Assembly: GCA_035693615.1 (NCBI GenBank)
Contig: DASSGH010000002.1
Location: 13,820 to 77,819 of the forward strand
Direction of reading: 5' to 3'
DNA from: VAZQ01 sp035693615
Lineage (GTDB): Bacteria > Pseudomonadota > Alphaproteobacteria > Rhizobiales > Xanthobacteraceae
DNA: 64,000 nt
Below the pieces are notes generated by a model. It had not been told where the DNA came from, made no database searches, and worked only from the letters and a program-made list of their open reading frames with translations. Positions 9,599 through 18,309 of the stretch are shown piece by piece (positions within the stretch are counted from its first letter, which is position 1; each line of letters starts with the position of its first letter). The position numbers and the translations under genes were made by a program.

Positions 9599-10081
9599 CT
9601 ATTTCTTCTTGAGCGTCCCGTAGGCGACGACGGTCGTGCCTTGAACGCTGCCGAACCACCCGAGCGCGAGGTCGTTGCCCTGGCGCGCTAACGTCACGGT
9701 GCCGTCGGGGCAGCGACCGCCCTTGTCGACCTGGCCCTTGGTGATGGCCTCGACATAGAACGTGTAGGATTTGGACGAGCCGACGCGAGTTAGTTTTCCG
9801 GTGCAGTCGAGATCGGGATACTTCGTCTCCGCTCCCCTGGCGTTGATCGCGAGCTCGAACTTGTAAGGCGTTTGGCTGCCGACCTGAGTGAGCTCGCCGC
9901 TCCAGTTGCCGTTGAGACTGGTGCTGACCGTGGCGGCGCCCTTCTTGCCCTTCGCCGCCGCGGGCTGATCTTCGGGCGCCGGCGGAAATTGCGCGGTCGC
10001 GGGCGCCACGACTGCCGCCGTGGCGAGAAGCAGCGCAGCGCCGGAATAGCACAAGGCCTTGTAGCGAGATCCTTTTGGCAT
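9599..10081 (-). CDS. Small secreted protein of unknown function
   Basis: Product of 160 residues. The start at 10081 is set by the ribosome site GGAGGGGAG 6 bases upstream. The frame stays open much further upstream, but that part is antisense to pccB and is not coding. Residues 1-30 form a signal peptide (KALCYSGAALLLATAAVVAPATAQ). A Lys/Ala linker follows, then a compact domain starting NGNWSGELTQVG with two cysteines (LDCTGKL, GRCPDG), which may form a disulphide. The start codon lies 96 bases from that of divergent pccB. The family was not recognised. Confidence 0.7.
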   Translation of the reverse strand: MPKGSRYKALCYSGAALLLATAAVVAPATAQFPPAPEDQPAAAKGKKGAATVSTSLNGNWSGELTQVGSQTPYKFELAINARGAETKYPDLDCTGKLTRVGSSKSYTFYVEAITKGQVDKGGRCPDGTVTLARQGNDLALGWFGSVQGTTVVAYGTLKKK

Positions 10082-10177
10082 GTTTTGCTCCCCTCCAATA
10101 CGCTCACCGAGCGAAAAGTTTACCTTCAAATGCCCGTACATGCTATGGATTTTCGGTCGGAGCGGCGAGACGCGGCC

Positions 10178-11710
10178 ATGAAGGACATCCTCGAAAAGCT
10201 CGAAGAGCGTCGCGCCCGGGCACGCGCCGGCGGTGGTGAGGCGCGCATCGAAGCGCAGCACAAGCGCGGCAAGCTCACCGCCCGCGAGCGGCTCGAACTC
10301 TTGATGGATAAAGGCTCGTTCGAGGAGTTCGACATGTTCGTCGAGCATCGCTCGGCCGAGTTCGGCATGGAGAAGAGCCGGATCCCCGGCGACGGCGTCG
10401 TCACCGGCTGGGGTACCGTCAACGGTAGAACGGTATTCGCCTTCGCCAAGGATTTTACCGTTTTCGGCGGCTCGCTGTCCGAGGCTCACGCGCAGAAAAT
10501 CGTCAAGATCCAGGACATGGCGATGAAGGCGCGGGCGCCGATCATCGGACTGTTCGATGCCGGCGGCGCGCGCATCCAGGAAGGCGTCGCCGCACTGGGC
10601 GGCTACGGCGAAGTGTTCAAGCGCAACGTGATCGCCTCCGGCGTCATTCCGCAGATTTCGGTGATCATGGGCCCATGCGCCGGCGGCGACGTCTATTCTC
10701 CGGCGATGACCGATTTCGTGTTCATGGTGCGCGAGACCAGCTACATGTTCGTCACTGGGCCCGACGTGGTGAAGACCGTGACCAACGAGGTGGTCACCGC
10801 CGAGGAGCTTGGCGGCGCATCCGTACACACGACGAAGTCCGGCATTGCCGACGGGTCGTACGAGAACGACCTCGAGTGCCTGTTGCAGATGCGCCGGCTG
10901 CTCGACTTTCTGCCCGCCAACACCGAGGCCGGAGTGCCGGAGTGGCCCTCGCACGACGATGTTGGACGCGAGGAGAAATCGCTCGACACCCTCGTCCCGG
11001 ACAATCCCAACAAGCCGTACGACATTAAGGAACTCGTCCTCAAGGTTGTCGACGAGGGCGATTTCTTCGAGCTGCAAGAGGCGTTCGCGAAAAACATTGT
11101 GACCGGCTTTGGCCGCATCGCCGGGCGAAGCGTTGGCTTCGTCGCGAACCAGCCCATGGTGCTCGCGGGTGTGCTTGACATTGATGCCTCGCGCAAGGCA
11201 GCGCGCTTCGTGCGCTTCTGCAACGCATTCGGCATTCCGATCGTGACATTCGTCGACGTGCCGGGGTTTCTGCCGGGCACGAACCAGGAATACGGCGCGC
11301 TGATCGCGCACGGCGCGAAGCTGCTCTTTGCCTATTCGCAAGCAACCGTGCCGCTCGTCACCGTGATCACGCGCAAGGCATTCGGCGGCGCCTACGACGT
11401 GATGGCGTCGAAGCACATCGGCGGCGACGTCAACTATGCCTGGCCGACCGCGCAAATCGCGGTGATGGGTGCGAAAGGCGCGGTCGAGATCATCTTCCGC
11501 GCCGACATCGGCGATGCCAACAAGATCGCCGCCCGCACCAAGGAATACGAGGACCGCTTCCTATCACCGTTCGTCGCCGCCGAGCGCGGCTACATTGACG
11601 ACGTGATCATGCCGCGCGCGACGCGCGCGCGCATCGCCAAGGCGCTCGCGATGCTGCGCTGCAAGCGGGTGGAGATGCCGCAAAGAAAGCACGACAACCT
11701 GCCGCTATGA
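10178..11710 (+). CDS. pccB: Propionyl-CoA carboxylase beta subunit (carboxyltransferase)
   Basis: Product of 510 residues, the usual length of PccB, if translation starts at 10178 (MKDILEKLEERR). Hallmarks: ARERLELLMDKGSF, the first oxyanion/CoA region GGARIQEGVAALGGYGE with ISVIMGPCAGGDVYSPA, and in the C-terminal half VPGFLPGTNQEYG and KAFGGAYDVMASKHIGGD. It transfers carboxyl from biotin to propionyl-CoA giving methylmalonyl-CoA, which feeds succinyl-CoA. The biotin-carrying partner PccA is encoded at 18310, on the same strand but 6.6 kb away. Confidence 0.93.
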   Translation: MKDILEKLEERRARARAGGGEARIEAQHKRGKLTARERLELLMDKGSFEEFDMFVEHRSAEFGMEKSRIPGDGVVTGWGTVNGRTVFAFAKDFTVFGGSLSEAHAQKIVKIQDMAMKARAPIIGLFDAGGARIQEGVAALGGYGEVFKRNVIASGVIPQISVIMGPCAGGDVYSPAMTDFVFMVRETSYMFVTGPDVVKTVTNEVVTAEELGGASVHTTKSGIADGSYENDLECLLQMRRLLDFLPANTEAGVPEWPSHDDVGREEKSLDTLVPDNPNKPYDIKELVLKVVDEGDFFELQEAFAKNIVTGFGRIAGRSVGFVANQPMVLAGVLDIDASRKAARFVRFCNAFGIPIVTFVDVPGFLPGTNQEYGALIAHGAKLLFAYSQATVPLVTVITRKAFGGAYDVMASKHIGGDVNYAWPTAQIAVMGAKGAVEIIFRADIGDANKIAARTKEYEDRFLSPFVAAERGYIDDVIMPRATRARIAKALAMLRCKRVEMPQRKHDNLPL

Positions 11711-11766
11711 TCGGCAGTGTACTCGGCGTGCCGTTCGTGCGCGGCCGTCGCGTGACGACGAGATGA

Positions 11767-11958
11767 TTACCGGCTCTCGGAGCCGACGCGCGGATTGCGC
11801 GTATCCGTTTCGCTGCCGCCGCGCGTCGCACGCTCGGCGAGCCGCAGCCACGATTGCGCGAGCGTGAGCCAGAAAGGCCTGTCGCCGTCGTTCACCGCGG
11901 TTTGTGCCATTCGCAAGCAGTCTTCCGCGTTGTTGCGGTAGATGTTGTTGCTACTCAT
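11767..11958 (-). CDS. Small conserved Rhizobiales-type protein
   Basis: Product of 63 residues starting at 11958 (MSSNNIYRNNAEDCLRM), with GGGGAG about 10 bases upstream. The pattern YRxNAxDCLRMAQ followed by FWLTLAQSWLRLAE is one I recognise from many short Bradyrhizobium-type proteins of unknown function. It is predicted to be one helical hairpin, with no signal or membrane segment. It is followed downstream by the end of pccB on the opposite strand. Confidence 0.6.
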   Translation of the reverse strand: MSSNNIYRNNAEDCLRMAQTAVNDGDRPFWLTLAQSWLRLAERATRGGSETDTRNPRVGSESR

Positions 11959-12152
11959 GCTTGACGCTCCCCGACTGCGCGACTTGGGTACGCGACGTGG
12001 GCGCGAGCGAAGCATCGAACCTGGGCAAACTCGTGGCCCACTTCACGCCTATGTCCGCCAGACGACTCTGAACTTTCAGGCCAGCGAGCCGCCCACGCCG
12101 CGCTTGCTGCCGCGGCACTTAGATTCCGCGAGCATCGTCGCCGCGCCTCGCG

Positions 12153-12190
12153 ACAAAACGGGAGCACCCCGGCCCAGCGAGCCGGGGTGC
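12153..12190 (-). terminator. Hairpin terminator-like element after the 12214 gene
   Basis: Read on the minus strand, a perfect 10-bp stem (GCACCCCGGC with GCCGGGGTGC, 12164-12190) and a 7-base loop are followed by CCCGTTTTG. It lies 24 bases past the stop of the small membrane-protein gene. The T run is weak. The sequence resembles the hairpin at 1308-1325. Confidence 0.55.
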
Positions 12191-12213
12191 CGCAAAACGA
12201 AAGATTCTCGCTG

Positions 12214-12492
12214 CTATTGTCCGCCTTGCCCGGTTGTCGCCGGGGGCGGTCCGGGAGGAACCGCGGCGGTGGGTGGGGCGGTCTTCGGCGCCATGCCGGT
12301 CGTGGCGGGCGGATTCGCGTCCTCGCGCGCGGTGCGGGTGCCTTCGCGCCCGCTGAACACGAGCGCCAGAATGACGATGACGAACATAGCGGCGGCGATC
12401 CACCCCCACGGGGTAGACGTGCCGGTTGTGTGCTCCATTTCGGCATGCCGCTCCATATCCATTCTACGATCGAAGTCTCTGGGGTCGGTCAT
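12214..12492 (-). CDS. Small single-pass membrane protein
   Basis: Product of 92 residues, start at 12492 (MTDPRDFDRR). Residues 1-27 are charged and polar, residues 28-46 form one transmembrane helix (WIAAAMFVIVILALVF), and the rest is Pro/Ala/Thr-rich and probably disordered. No known domain. Such proteins are common in Rhizobiales as hypothetical proteins. The function is unknown. Confidence 0.55.
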   Translation of the reverse strand: MTDPRDFDRRMDMERHAEMEHTTGTSTPWGWIAAAMFVIVILALVFSGREGTRTAREDANPPATTGMAPKTAPPTAAVPPGPPPATTGQGGQ

Positions 12493-12632
12493 GGGTGGGC
12501 CTCCATGTAATATGCGTGGTGAAACAACCCGGGAGCCGTCCGCTGCGTTCCCGTCAATGGAACTTTCCGCTGCAGTGCAGCCTTGCGCCGTGAGGGGCAA
12601 TGCCGCCGAGGCGGCCGGCCACGAGGCTTCAT

Positions 12633-13034
12633 TTACCTTTTTTCGTCGTCGTCGCCGAAGATCAATTGCGTCTGCGTCACGATCGCGGCGAGCTTGCCGT
12701 CGCCGCGGGTGATGCGCGTTTCCAGCACGATGGTGGTGCGGCCGCGATGCAGCGGCATGCAGACCGCATGCGCGGTGTCTCCCTTTTGCACGGCGGCGAA
12801 GAAATTGGTCTTACTCTCGATCGTCGCCGTTCGGCCGCCGTCGGGTAGACTGATGCTCGCTGTCATCCCGCCGAGCGTGTCGCCCAAAGCCATTACCGCG
12901 CCGCCATGGAGCACGCCATGGCGGTTGCACAGCTCCGCGCGCACGGGAAGTTCGGCTTCGCTGCGTTCGGGCGAGCGATGCAGCACGTTCACGCCAAGCA
13001 GCCTGATGAACGCGGGAAGGTCGGCGACGGGCAT
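12633..13034 (-). CDS. PaaI-type hotdog thioesterase
   Basis: Product of 133 residues. The start at 13034 is set by GGAGGAATAACA directly upstream. It carries the hotdog thioesterase signature NRHGVLHGGAVMALGDTLGG and the second strand pair ESKTNFFAAVQKGDTA. PaaI-like enzymes hydrolyse acyl- or phenylacetyl-CoA thioesters in the cytoplasm, usually as tetramers. No CoA-pathway gene is directly adjacent, though pccB is 1 kb away. Confidence 0.82.
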   Translation of the reverse strand: MPVADLPAFIRLLGVNVLHRSPERSEAELPVRAELCNRHGVLHGGAVMALGDTLGGMTASISLPDGGRTATIESKTNFFAAVQKGDTAHAVCMPLHRGRTTIVLETRITRGDGKLAAIVTQTQLIFGDDDEKR

Positions 13035-13232
13035 TGTTATTCCTCCGTTGCGGTCGGCGTGCTCATAGCACGGCGTGCACGAGGTGCCAGCATCGAGGTG
13101 GTTGGTTTTGATAATGTGCGTCGTGCCGGCGTCTCGGTGCGGGCTCGCTTGACAGCAGATCATGGTCTGGCGCTTGGTGGTCGCGCCAAGCACAAGTGGA
13201 AATCAAACGCTTGCTCCGATAGTAAAGCCGCG

Positions 13233-13309
13233 GCGCTCGTAGCTCAGCTGGATAGAGCACCAGACTTCGAATCTGGGGGTCGGGGGTTCGAATCCCTCCG
13301 AGCGCGCCA
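13233..13309 (+). tRNA. tRNA-Arg (anticodon TCG)
   Basis: A 77-base cloverleaf with encoded CCA. The acceptor stem GCGCTCG pairs with CGAGCGC, the D arm is GCTCAGCTGGATAGAGC, the anticodon arm is CCAGA-CTTCGAA-TCTGG with anticodon TCG, and the T arm is CGGGGGTTCGAATCCCTCC. It reads CGA codons and, by wobble, other CGN codons. Confidence 0.96.
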
Positions 13310-13336
13310 ACACTTAAGTAAAATTGGGCGCTCGCC

Positions 13337-14893
13337 TTGAACCGTCGTGAACTCATAGGAAGATCAGCCACTCTTGCGACCGCCTTCGTCGCCGGCCGCT
13401 ATTTCGCGCGTGCGGCCGAGGGGTATCCGTTCACGCTGGGCGTCGCGTCCGGGGAGCCGACGCACGATGGCGTCGTGCTGTGGACGCGCTTGGCGCCCAC
13501 ACCCCTCGCGTTGGATGGATTGGGCGGCCTGTCGAAGCCGGTTTCTGTGACATGGGATGTCGCTACCGACGACGCCATGCGCAACGTGGTTCGCACCGGA
13601 CTAGTCGAAGCGGATCGCCGGTTTGCGCATTCGGTGCATGTGGAGGTGGGTGGCCTCGAGCCGGGGCGTCCCTATTGGTATCGCTTCACGGCATTGGGTC
13701 AGCAAAGCCCGATAGGCCGCACCAAGACCGCTCCAGCGCCGAGCGCAGAGCCGGAGCGTATGCGGCTCGCCTTCGCCTCTTGTTCGAATTGGGAGATGGG
13801 ATACTTCAGCGCTTACCGGCACATGACCGAGGAGAATCCCGATCTCGTGATTTTCCTCGGGGATTACATCTACGAGGGGACGTTTCCCGACGCTCAGGCG
13901 GATCGGATCGTGCGCAAACATGACGGTCCAACCGCCACCGACCTCGCCAGCTATCGCAATCGCTACGCGCTTTATCGCACCGACGCGGATCTGCAGGCCC
14001 TGCATGCGGCGTCCCCGTGCTTGATGACGTGGGACGATCACGAGGTTGAGAACGATTATGCCAACGGGTGGTCGGAGTGGATGGAGACGAACCCCCAAGA
14101 TTTCCTGCGCCGGCGAGCCGCCGCGTACCAGGCCTACTACGAGCACATGCCGCTACGCGCGCGATCGATACCGCAAGGCAGCGCAATGCGCCTTTATGAG
14201 CGCTTTCGATTTGGCCGCCTTGCGTCCTTCTCGGTTTTGGATGGCCGTCAGTACAGAAGCAAACAGCCCTGCCAAGTGCCGCCACTGCGCAGAGGCCACG
14301 TGGCGCCGGACAGTTGTGCGGAGCGCGCGGATCGCAATCGAACGTTGCTCGGCGCTGAGCAGGAGCAATGGCTGTTTGATGGCTTCAAGCAATCCAGCGT
14401 TTCCTGGAACATCATCGCCCAAGAACAGCTTGTCGCCCAGTTGCGTCAGAAAGATCGCGAAGGGGAAGTGGGACACTGGACCGACGCCTGGGACGGCTAT
14501 CCCGCCGCGCGACAGCGCATGCTCGACACCATTTCTGCCACCCAGCCATCCAACCCGGTTTTCTTCGGCGGCGACATTCATTCATTCTGGGTTACCGATC
14601 TCAAAGCCGATTTCAGCAATCCGTCCTCAGTCTCGGTCGCGACCGAGTTCGTGGGCACATCTGTCACATCCGATCCGCCGCCGTATGAGTTGATCAAGGG
14701 GGTGCTCCCGGAGAATCCTCATGTGCGGTATTTCGAGAGCCGATACCGCGGCTACGTGGCCGTCGATCTTTTCCGCGAACGGATGGAGACGCGGCTGCAG
14801 GTCATATCCGATCGACGTGACCCGAAGGCTACGGTGTCGACGCTCAAGCGCTTTGTCGTCGAGAGCGGCAAACCGGGAGCCATTCCGGCTTGA
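13337..14893 (+). CDS. phoD: PhoD-type alkaline phosphatase, Tat-exported
   Basis: Product of 518 residues starting at a TTG codon (13337); no upstream in-frame ATG is available because the tRNA gene ends 27 bases before. The N-terminus NRRELIGRSATLATAF is a twin-arginine signal. Features of the PhoD metallophosphatase: an N-terminal Fn3-like domain (PFTLGVASGEP, VVLWTRLAP), the metal sites NPDLVIFLGDYIYE and TWDDHEVENDYANGW, and the C-terminal FFGGDIHSFWV. The family hydrolyses phosphate mono- and diesters in the periplasm using Ca2+/Fe3+. No Pho box was identified. Confidence 0.88.
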   Translation: MNRRELIGRSATLATAFVAGRYFARAAEGYPFTLGVASGEPTHDGVVLWTRLAPTPLALDGLGGLSKPVSVTWDVATDDAMRNVVRTGLVEADRRFAHSVHVEVGGLEPGRPYWYRFTALGQQSPIGRTKTAPAPSAEPERMRLAFASCSNWEMGYFSAYRHMTEENPDLVIFLGDYIYEGTFPDAQADRIVRKHDGPTATDLASYRNRYALYRTDADLQALHAASPCLMTWDDHEVENDYANGWSEWMETNPQDFLRRRAAAYQAYYEHMPLRARSIPQGSAMRLYERFRFGRLASFSVLDGRQYRSKQPCQVPPLRRGHVAPDSCAERADRNRTLLGAEQEQWLFDGFKQSSVSWNIIAQEQLVAQLRQKDREGEVGHWTDAWDGYPAARQRMLDTISATQPSNPVFFGGDIHSFWVTDLKADFSNPSSVSVATEFVGTSVTSDPPPYELIKGVLPENPHVRYFESRYRGYVAVDLFRERMETRLQVISDRRDPKATVSTLKRFVVESGKPGAIPA

Positions 14894-15081
14894 ATTTGGC
14901 CGATGCCTTGCGATGTAGCCGAGCACGAATGCCGCAATTCACGGCCGAGCCAATCTTGCTGACCTCAACGCCTGGGACCCACCTTTTCGCCAGCGCAGAA
15001 GGTAGGATACTTGATGCCGGCTGCACCGGGTGTTTGTGTATGGTTCAGCCAGCAAGCACGCCTCAACCAGGGAGTGCCTGA

Positions 15082-16056
15082 ATGTCATCTTCGAGCGACT
15101 GGGAGATGCCGCAATCCTTCCAGCCGAAGCCGGAAAACTATGCTTACGACCTCGAGGCAGCGCTGACCTCGATCGTGGGGCTGCGCGCCATCATTCCCGC
15201 CGACGCGTTCACCGCAGAGACGCTCGGCACCGAGCGCACCGGCAACGGCGTGCTGATCCGCGACGGGGTGGTGCTCACGATCGGCTATCTCGTTACCGAG
15301 GCGGAGACGATCTGGCTGCATCTGCCAGACGGTCGCGCGGTTCCCGGCCACGTGTTGGCCTATGACCAGGAGACCGGGTTTGGCCTCGTCCAGGCGCTGG
15401 CGCGGCTCAATCTGCCGGCGCTGCCGATCGGGCAATCCAAGGCGGCGAAGGTGGGCGATCCGGTCGTGGTCGCGGGAGCCGGTGGACGTAAGCATTCGGT
15501 CGTGGCGCGCATTGCCGCTAAGCAGGAATTCGCCGGCAACTGGGAATATGTCCTCGACGAGGCGATCTTCACTGCGCCGGCGCATCCGTTCTGGGGCGGC
15601 ACGGCGATGATCGGACGCACGGGCGAAGTCTTGGGCATCGGCTCGCTGCAAGTCCAGCAGGTGCGCGAAAGCGGCACGCCCGAGCCGTTGAACATGATCG
15701 TACCGATCGATCTTCTGAAGCCGATCCTCGAAGATCTCCTCACCATGGGCCGGCCGAACCATCCTCCGCGGCCATGGCTTGGCCTCAACGCCACCGAAGT
15801 TGACGACAAGGTAGTCGTGGCGCGGGTGTCCGCTGGCGGCCCGGCCCGTCGGGCCAATCTGCGCACCGGCGACGTGGTGTTGGCGGTCGCCGGCCAAGAG
15901 GTGAAGGATCTCGCCGGTTTGTTTCGCAAAGTCTGGTCGCTGGGCCGAGCCGGCGTGGAAGTACCGCTGACGGTTTATCGCGACGGCCGCACGTTCGAGG
16001 TCCGCGTCACCTCCGGCGACCGCAATCGCTTTCTCAAGGGCCCGAGCCTGCACTGA
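15082..16056 (+). CDS. HtrA-like trypsin-fold plus PDZ protein lacking the catalytic triad
   Basis: Product of 324 residues. A trypsin-like domain of the S1C (HtrA/Deg) type spans about residues 30-215 and a PDZ domain about 225-315 (PWLGLNATEVDD, SAGGPARRANLRTGDVVLAVAG). All three catalytic positions differ: the site normally TNNHVV reads TIGYLV (His to Tyr69), tDLAV reads TGFGLV (Asp to Gly99) and GNSGGPL reads PFWGGTAM (Ser to Trp171). There is no signal peptide, unlike DegP-type proteases. It is probably a cytoplasmic peptide-binding pseudoprotease, unless exported by another route. The preceding gene is PhoD, 188 bases away. Confidence 0.78.
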   Translation: MSSSSDWEMPQSFQPKPENYAYDLEAALTSIVGLRAIIPADAFTAETLGTERTGNGVLIRDGVVLTIGYLVTEAETIWLHLPDGRAVPGHVLAYDQETGFGLVQALARLNLPALPIGQSKAAKVGDPVVVAGAGGRKHSVVARIAAKQEFAGNWEYVLDEAIFTAPAHPFWGGTAMIGRTGEVLGIGSLQVQQVRESGTPEPLNMIVPIDLLKPILEDLLTMGRPNHPPRPWLGLNATEVDDKVVVARVSAGGPARRANLRTGDVVLAVAGQEVKDLAGLFRKVWSLGRAGVEVPLTVYRDGRTFEVRVTSGDRNRFLKGPSLH

Positions 16057-16296
16057 GCGCAGCGGGGCGCAAGTCCCTGCAGAGCAGGCTTTTCGCCGCC
16101 CTCGCCTCGACGGGCCGGCGCCATTCCTGAGCGGCCGCAATCCTCCTGATGGATTGAACCCGAGCCGCCAAGTTACGCCGTTGTCAGAGTCTCCTTTCGC
16201 GCAAGTCTCCCATGCCGCGGACATCTCCGGCGTTGTCAGCCGCGGTCACACGCGCGACATGCCATGCATCTATCCAGGAGACAGCCGAGGAGGGTC

Positions 16297-16530
16297 ATGG
16301 GAATCATCATGATCAACTGTCCCGCGACGGGCCGTGGCGTTTCCACGGGCATCGAGACCATTGGCATCGAAGATCTTCCTGCCGTGACGGCCAAGATGGT
16401 GTGTTCCGCTTGTGGCCGCGTACACGATTGGACCAAAGCAGACGCTTGGCTCGATAACACCGGCGAGCAGTACCGATTAGGGCCGCTGCCGGCAGGCAGA
16501 GCGTCGCCGCTGCGCGCCCCGGGAGCCTGA
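16297..16530 (+). CDS. Small protein with a possible zinc-binding cysteine set
   Basis: Product of 77 residues. The start at 16297 (MGIIMINCP) is set by GAGGAGGG 4 bases upstream. Cysteines occur as NCP near the N-terminus and as VCSACGRVH, which with a nearby His could bind zinc as a ribbon. The Rhizobiales-type pattern INCPxTGRxVSTGI is familiar from short hypothetical proteins. The function is unknown. The gene converges on the peroxiredoxin gene, with a strong hairpin between them. Confidence 0.65.
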   Translation: MGIIMINCPATGRGVSTGIETIGIEDLPAVTAKMVCSACGRVHDWTKADAWLDNTGEQYRLGPLPAGRASPLRAPGA

Positions 16531-16547
16531 GCTCCGCGTCGAATCGT

Positions 16548-16574
16548 GAAGGGCGCGGCAGCGCCGCGCCCTTC
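16548..16574. terminator. Perfect 12-bp hairpin between convergent genes
   Basis: The arms GAAGGGCGCGGC and GCCGCGCCCTTC are perfectly complementary around a 3-base loop. The hairpin sits between the stops of the convergent genes ending at 16530 and 16596, so it can serve both strands. Neither side has a T run, so it may act as an mRNA-stabilising or Rho-assisting structure rather than a classic intrinsic terminator. Confidence 0.6.
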
Positions 16575-16595
16575 GCTCAATGCCGTCTGCCGGCC

Positions 16596-17258
16596 TCAGG
16601 TCCTCGGCTGCGGCACGATGCGGATATACGGCTTGGGCGCTTTCCAGCCTTGCGGATATTGCTTCTTGGCGTCCTCGTCGCTGACCGAGCCCGCGATGAT
16701 CACGTCCTCGCCCTGCTTCCAATTCACCGGCGTCGCCACCTTGTGCTTGGCGGTGAGCTGCAGTGAATCGATCACGCGCAATACCTCGTCGAAGTTGCGG
16801 CCGGTGGTCATCGGGTAGACCAGAACGAGTTTGACCTTCTTGTCCGGGCCGATGACGAAAACGTTGCGTACGGTCTGGTTGTCCGCCGGCGTGCGTTTCG
16901 CCGGATCGCCGGACGTGGCAGCCGGGAGCATGCCGTAGAGCTTCGACACCTTGAAGTCGCTGTCGGCGATCATCGGGTAATTTGGGGCGAAGCCTTGGGT
17001 CTCCTTGATGTCGTTCACCCAGCTTTGATGGCTTGCCAGCGGATCGACCGAGAGTCCGATGATTTTGACGCCGCGCTTGTCGAACTCGGGTTTGATCTTC
17101 GCCATGTAGCCGAGCTCGGTGGTGCATACCGGGGTGAAGTCCTTGGGATGCGAGAACAGCACCACCCATTTGTCGCCGATCCACTCGTGGAAGCGGATTT
17201 TTCCCTCGGTCGTTTCTGCCTCGAAGTCCGGTGCAATATCGTTGATAGCCAAAGTCAT
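16596..17258 (-). CDS. 1-Cys peroxiredoxin (Prx6 type)
   Basis: Product of 220 residues. The peroxidatic site is SHPKDFTPVCTTE with Cys45, the only cysteine in the protein, so no resolving Cys is present. The length and C-terminal extension (VNWKQGEDVIIAG, then PQGWKAPKPYIR) match the Prx6/1-Cys class. It reduces H2O2, organic peroxides or peroxynitrite in the cytoplasm with an external reductant. No regulator such as OxyR is adjacent. Confidence 0.92.
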   Translation of the reverse strand: MTLAINDIAPDFEAETTEGKIRFHEWIGDKWVVLFSHPKDFTPVCTTELGYMAKIKPEFDKRGVKIIGLSVDPLASHQSWVNDIKETQGFAPNYPMIADSDFKVSKLYGMLPAATSGDPAKRTPADNQTVRNVFVIGPDKKVKLVLVYPMTTGRNFDEVLRVIDSLQLTAKHKVATPVNWKQGEDVIIAGSVSDEDAKKQYPQGWKAPKPYIRIVPQPRT

Positions 17259-18309
17259 GAGTTACCTCCGTCGCCTGCCCCAGTCGGTCGGGTAATATAG
17301 TGAGTTGGAACCCGCGCGCCAGAGTTCGCTGTGATAGCAAGAAACTATGAACGGCTGCCTCTTTGGCACGTGCCACATCTTCCTTCGGTGCGTCGCGGCT
17401 GGAGAAGGAATGGATCGCATCTCTGGCGCAGGACAGTATTTACATTGCCGCGCCGATACAGCGACGGTTTGCCGCGCCGACGGAGCGACGGAAACGGGCG
17501 CTACCGCCTCGGCGGGCTCGTCGCCGGCAGTTTTGATCGCGTTGCGCGCTTGACATAGCTCGACAAAGTTAACCGGGACAGCATGCGACGTTCTGGGTAC
17601 GACGGATCATCGCTACACGAGCTCATCACAAATTCCTGATCGTGCCGCACTGCACACCTTTCGCCGGTATCGCCTTATGTGGCGAGCGCGGTGGAGGGCG
17701 GTAACTCCACCGGAATTCGGCCGTTTCCAGATTGTTGCCGCAAGTTCGCCATCCCGCCGCCATCAGCCTGGCGTGCCCGCAGCGCCGGGCTGCATCGAAC
17801 CCCAGTCGCGCGTCGCGCGACTAAATCATGAAGGGTGAGGAACCCCTGCCGTCCGACCGAGTTGAAATCAGGGTCCCCCTCATCGAGAAGCCCTGGCAAG
17901 GGACAAAGCACCATGAGCACGGGCGCGCGTTTATATGCGCTGCTTGCAGCGATCCGCCGGTCCCCCATCGTACTGAGGGTGGGCGAGCGGCTGCTGCTCG
18001 CCCGCGCGTGGGCAAGCGTGCGCAAGTCGCCGGACGTTGATGCCTATGTCCTCGCCTGGATTGCGAGCCATGTGCGGGGCCCGCGCCGGCCGCCGCATAC
18101 GTTCATGTGAATCTCCGCATTACGGCTTCCCTGATCTGACCACCACGGCATCTGCGGGGCATCTGATCCGGTGGTGCCTCGAACGGTTCGGCTTGATGTC
18201 GGACCCTGGCGCGGCTGCGCCTCGGTTTTTCGCGCCTTGCGCCGTGTTGACATTTACGCTGCTGCGCAGCAAAGCCTAAAAATCGGGTTCGCGGGGTGGC
18301 CATCGCCGC
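17259..18309. other. Long intergenic region between peroxiredoxin and pccA
   Basis: About 1,050 bases. One short frame (17913-18110) has coding-like third positions and is listed separately. The remainder has no supported gene, RNA or repeat. The promoters of the peroxiredoxin gene (left end) and pccA (right end) must lie here, but I could not pick convincing boxes. Confidence 0.4.
17913..18110 (+). CDS. Possible small protein, uncertain
   Basis: Product of 65 residues (MSTGARLYALLAAIRR at the N-terminus), basic and mostly helical, with no known motif. Support is limited to G/C-rich third codon positions and an AGGGA about 9 bases before the start. It may be a genuine short Rhizobiales protein or chance. 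No neighbour gives a clue. Confidence 0.3.
   Translation: MSTGARLYALLAAIRRSPIVLRVGERLLLARAWASVRKSPDVDAYVLAWIASHVRGPRRPPHTFM

Noticed and set aside
9599..11455. A 618-codon leftward frame that ends with the small secreted protein
   Set aside because: The upstream 458 codons are antisense to pccB, a firmly identified gene, and a good start with ribosome site exists at 10081.
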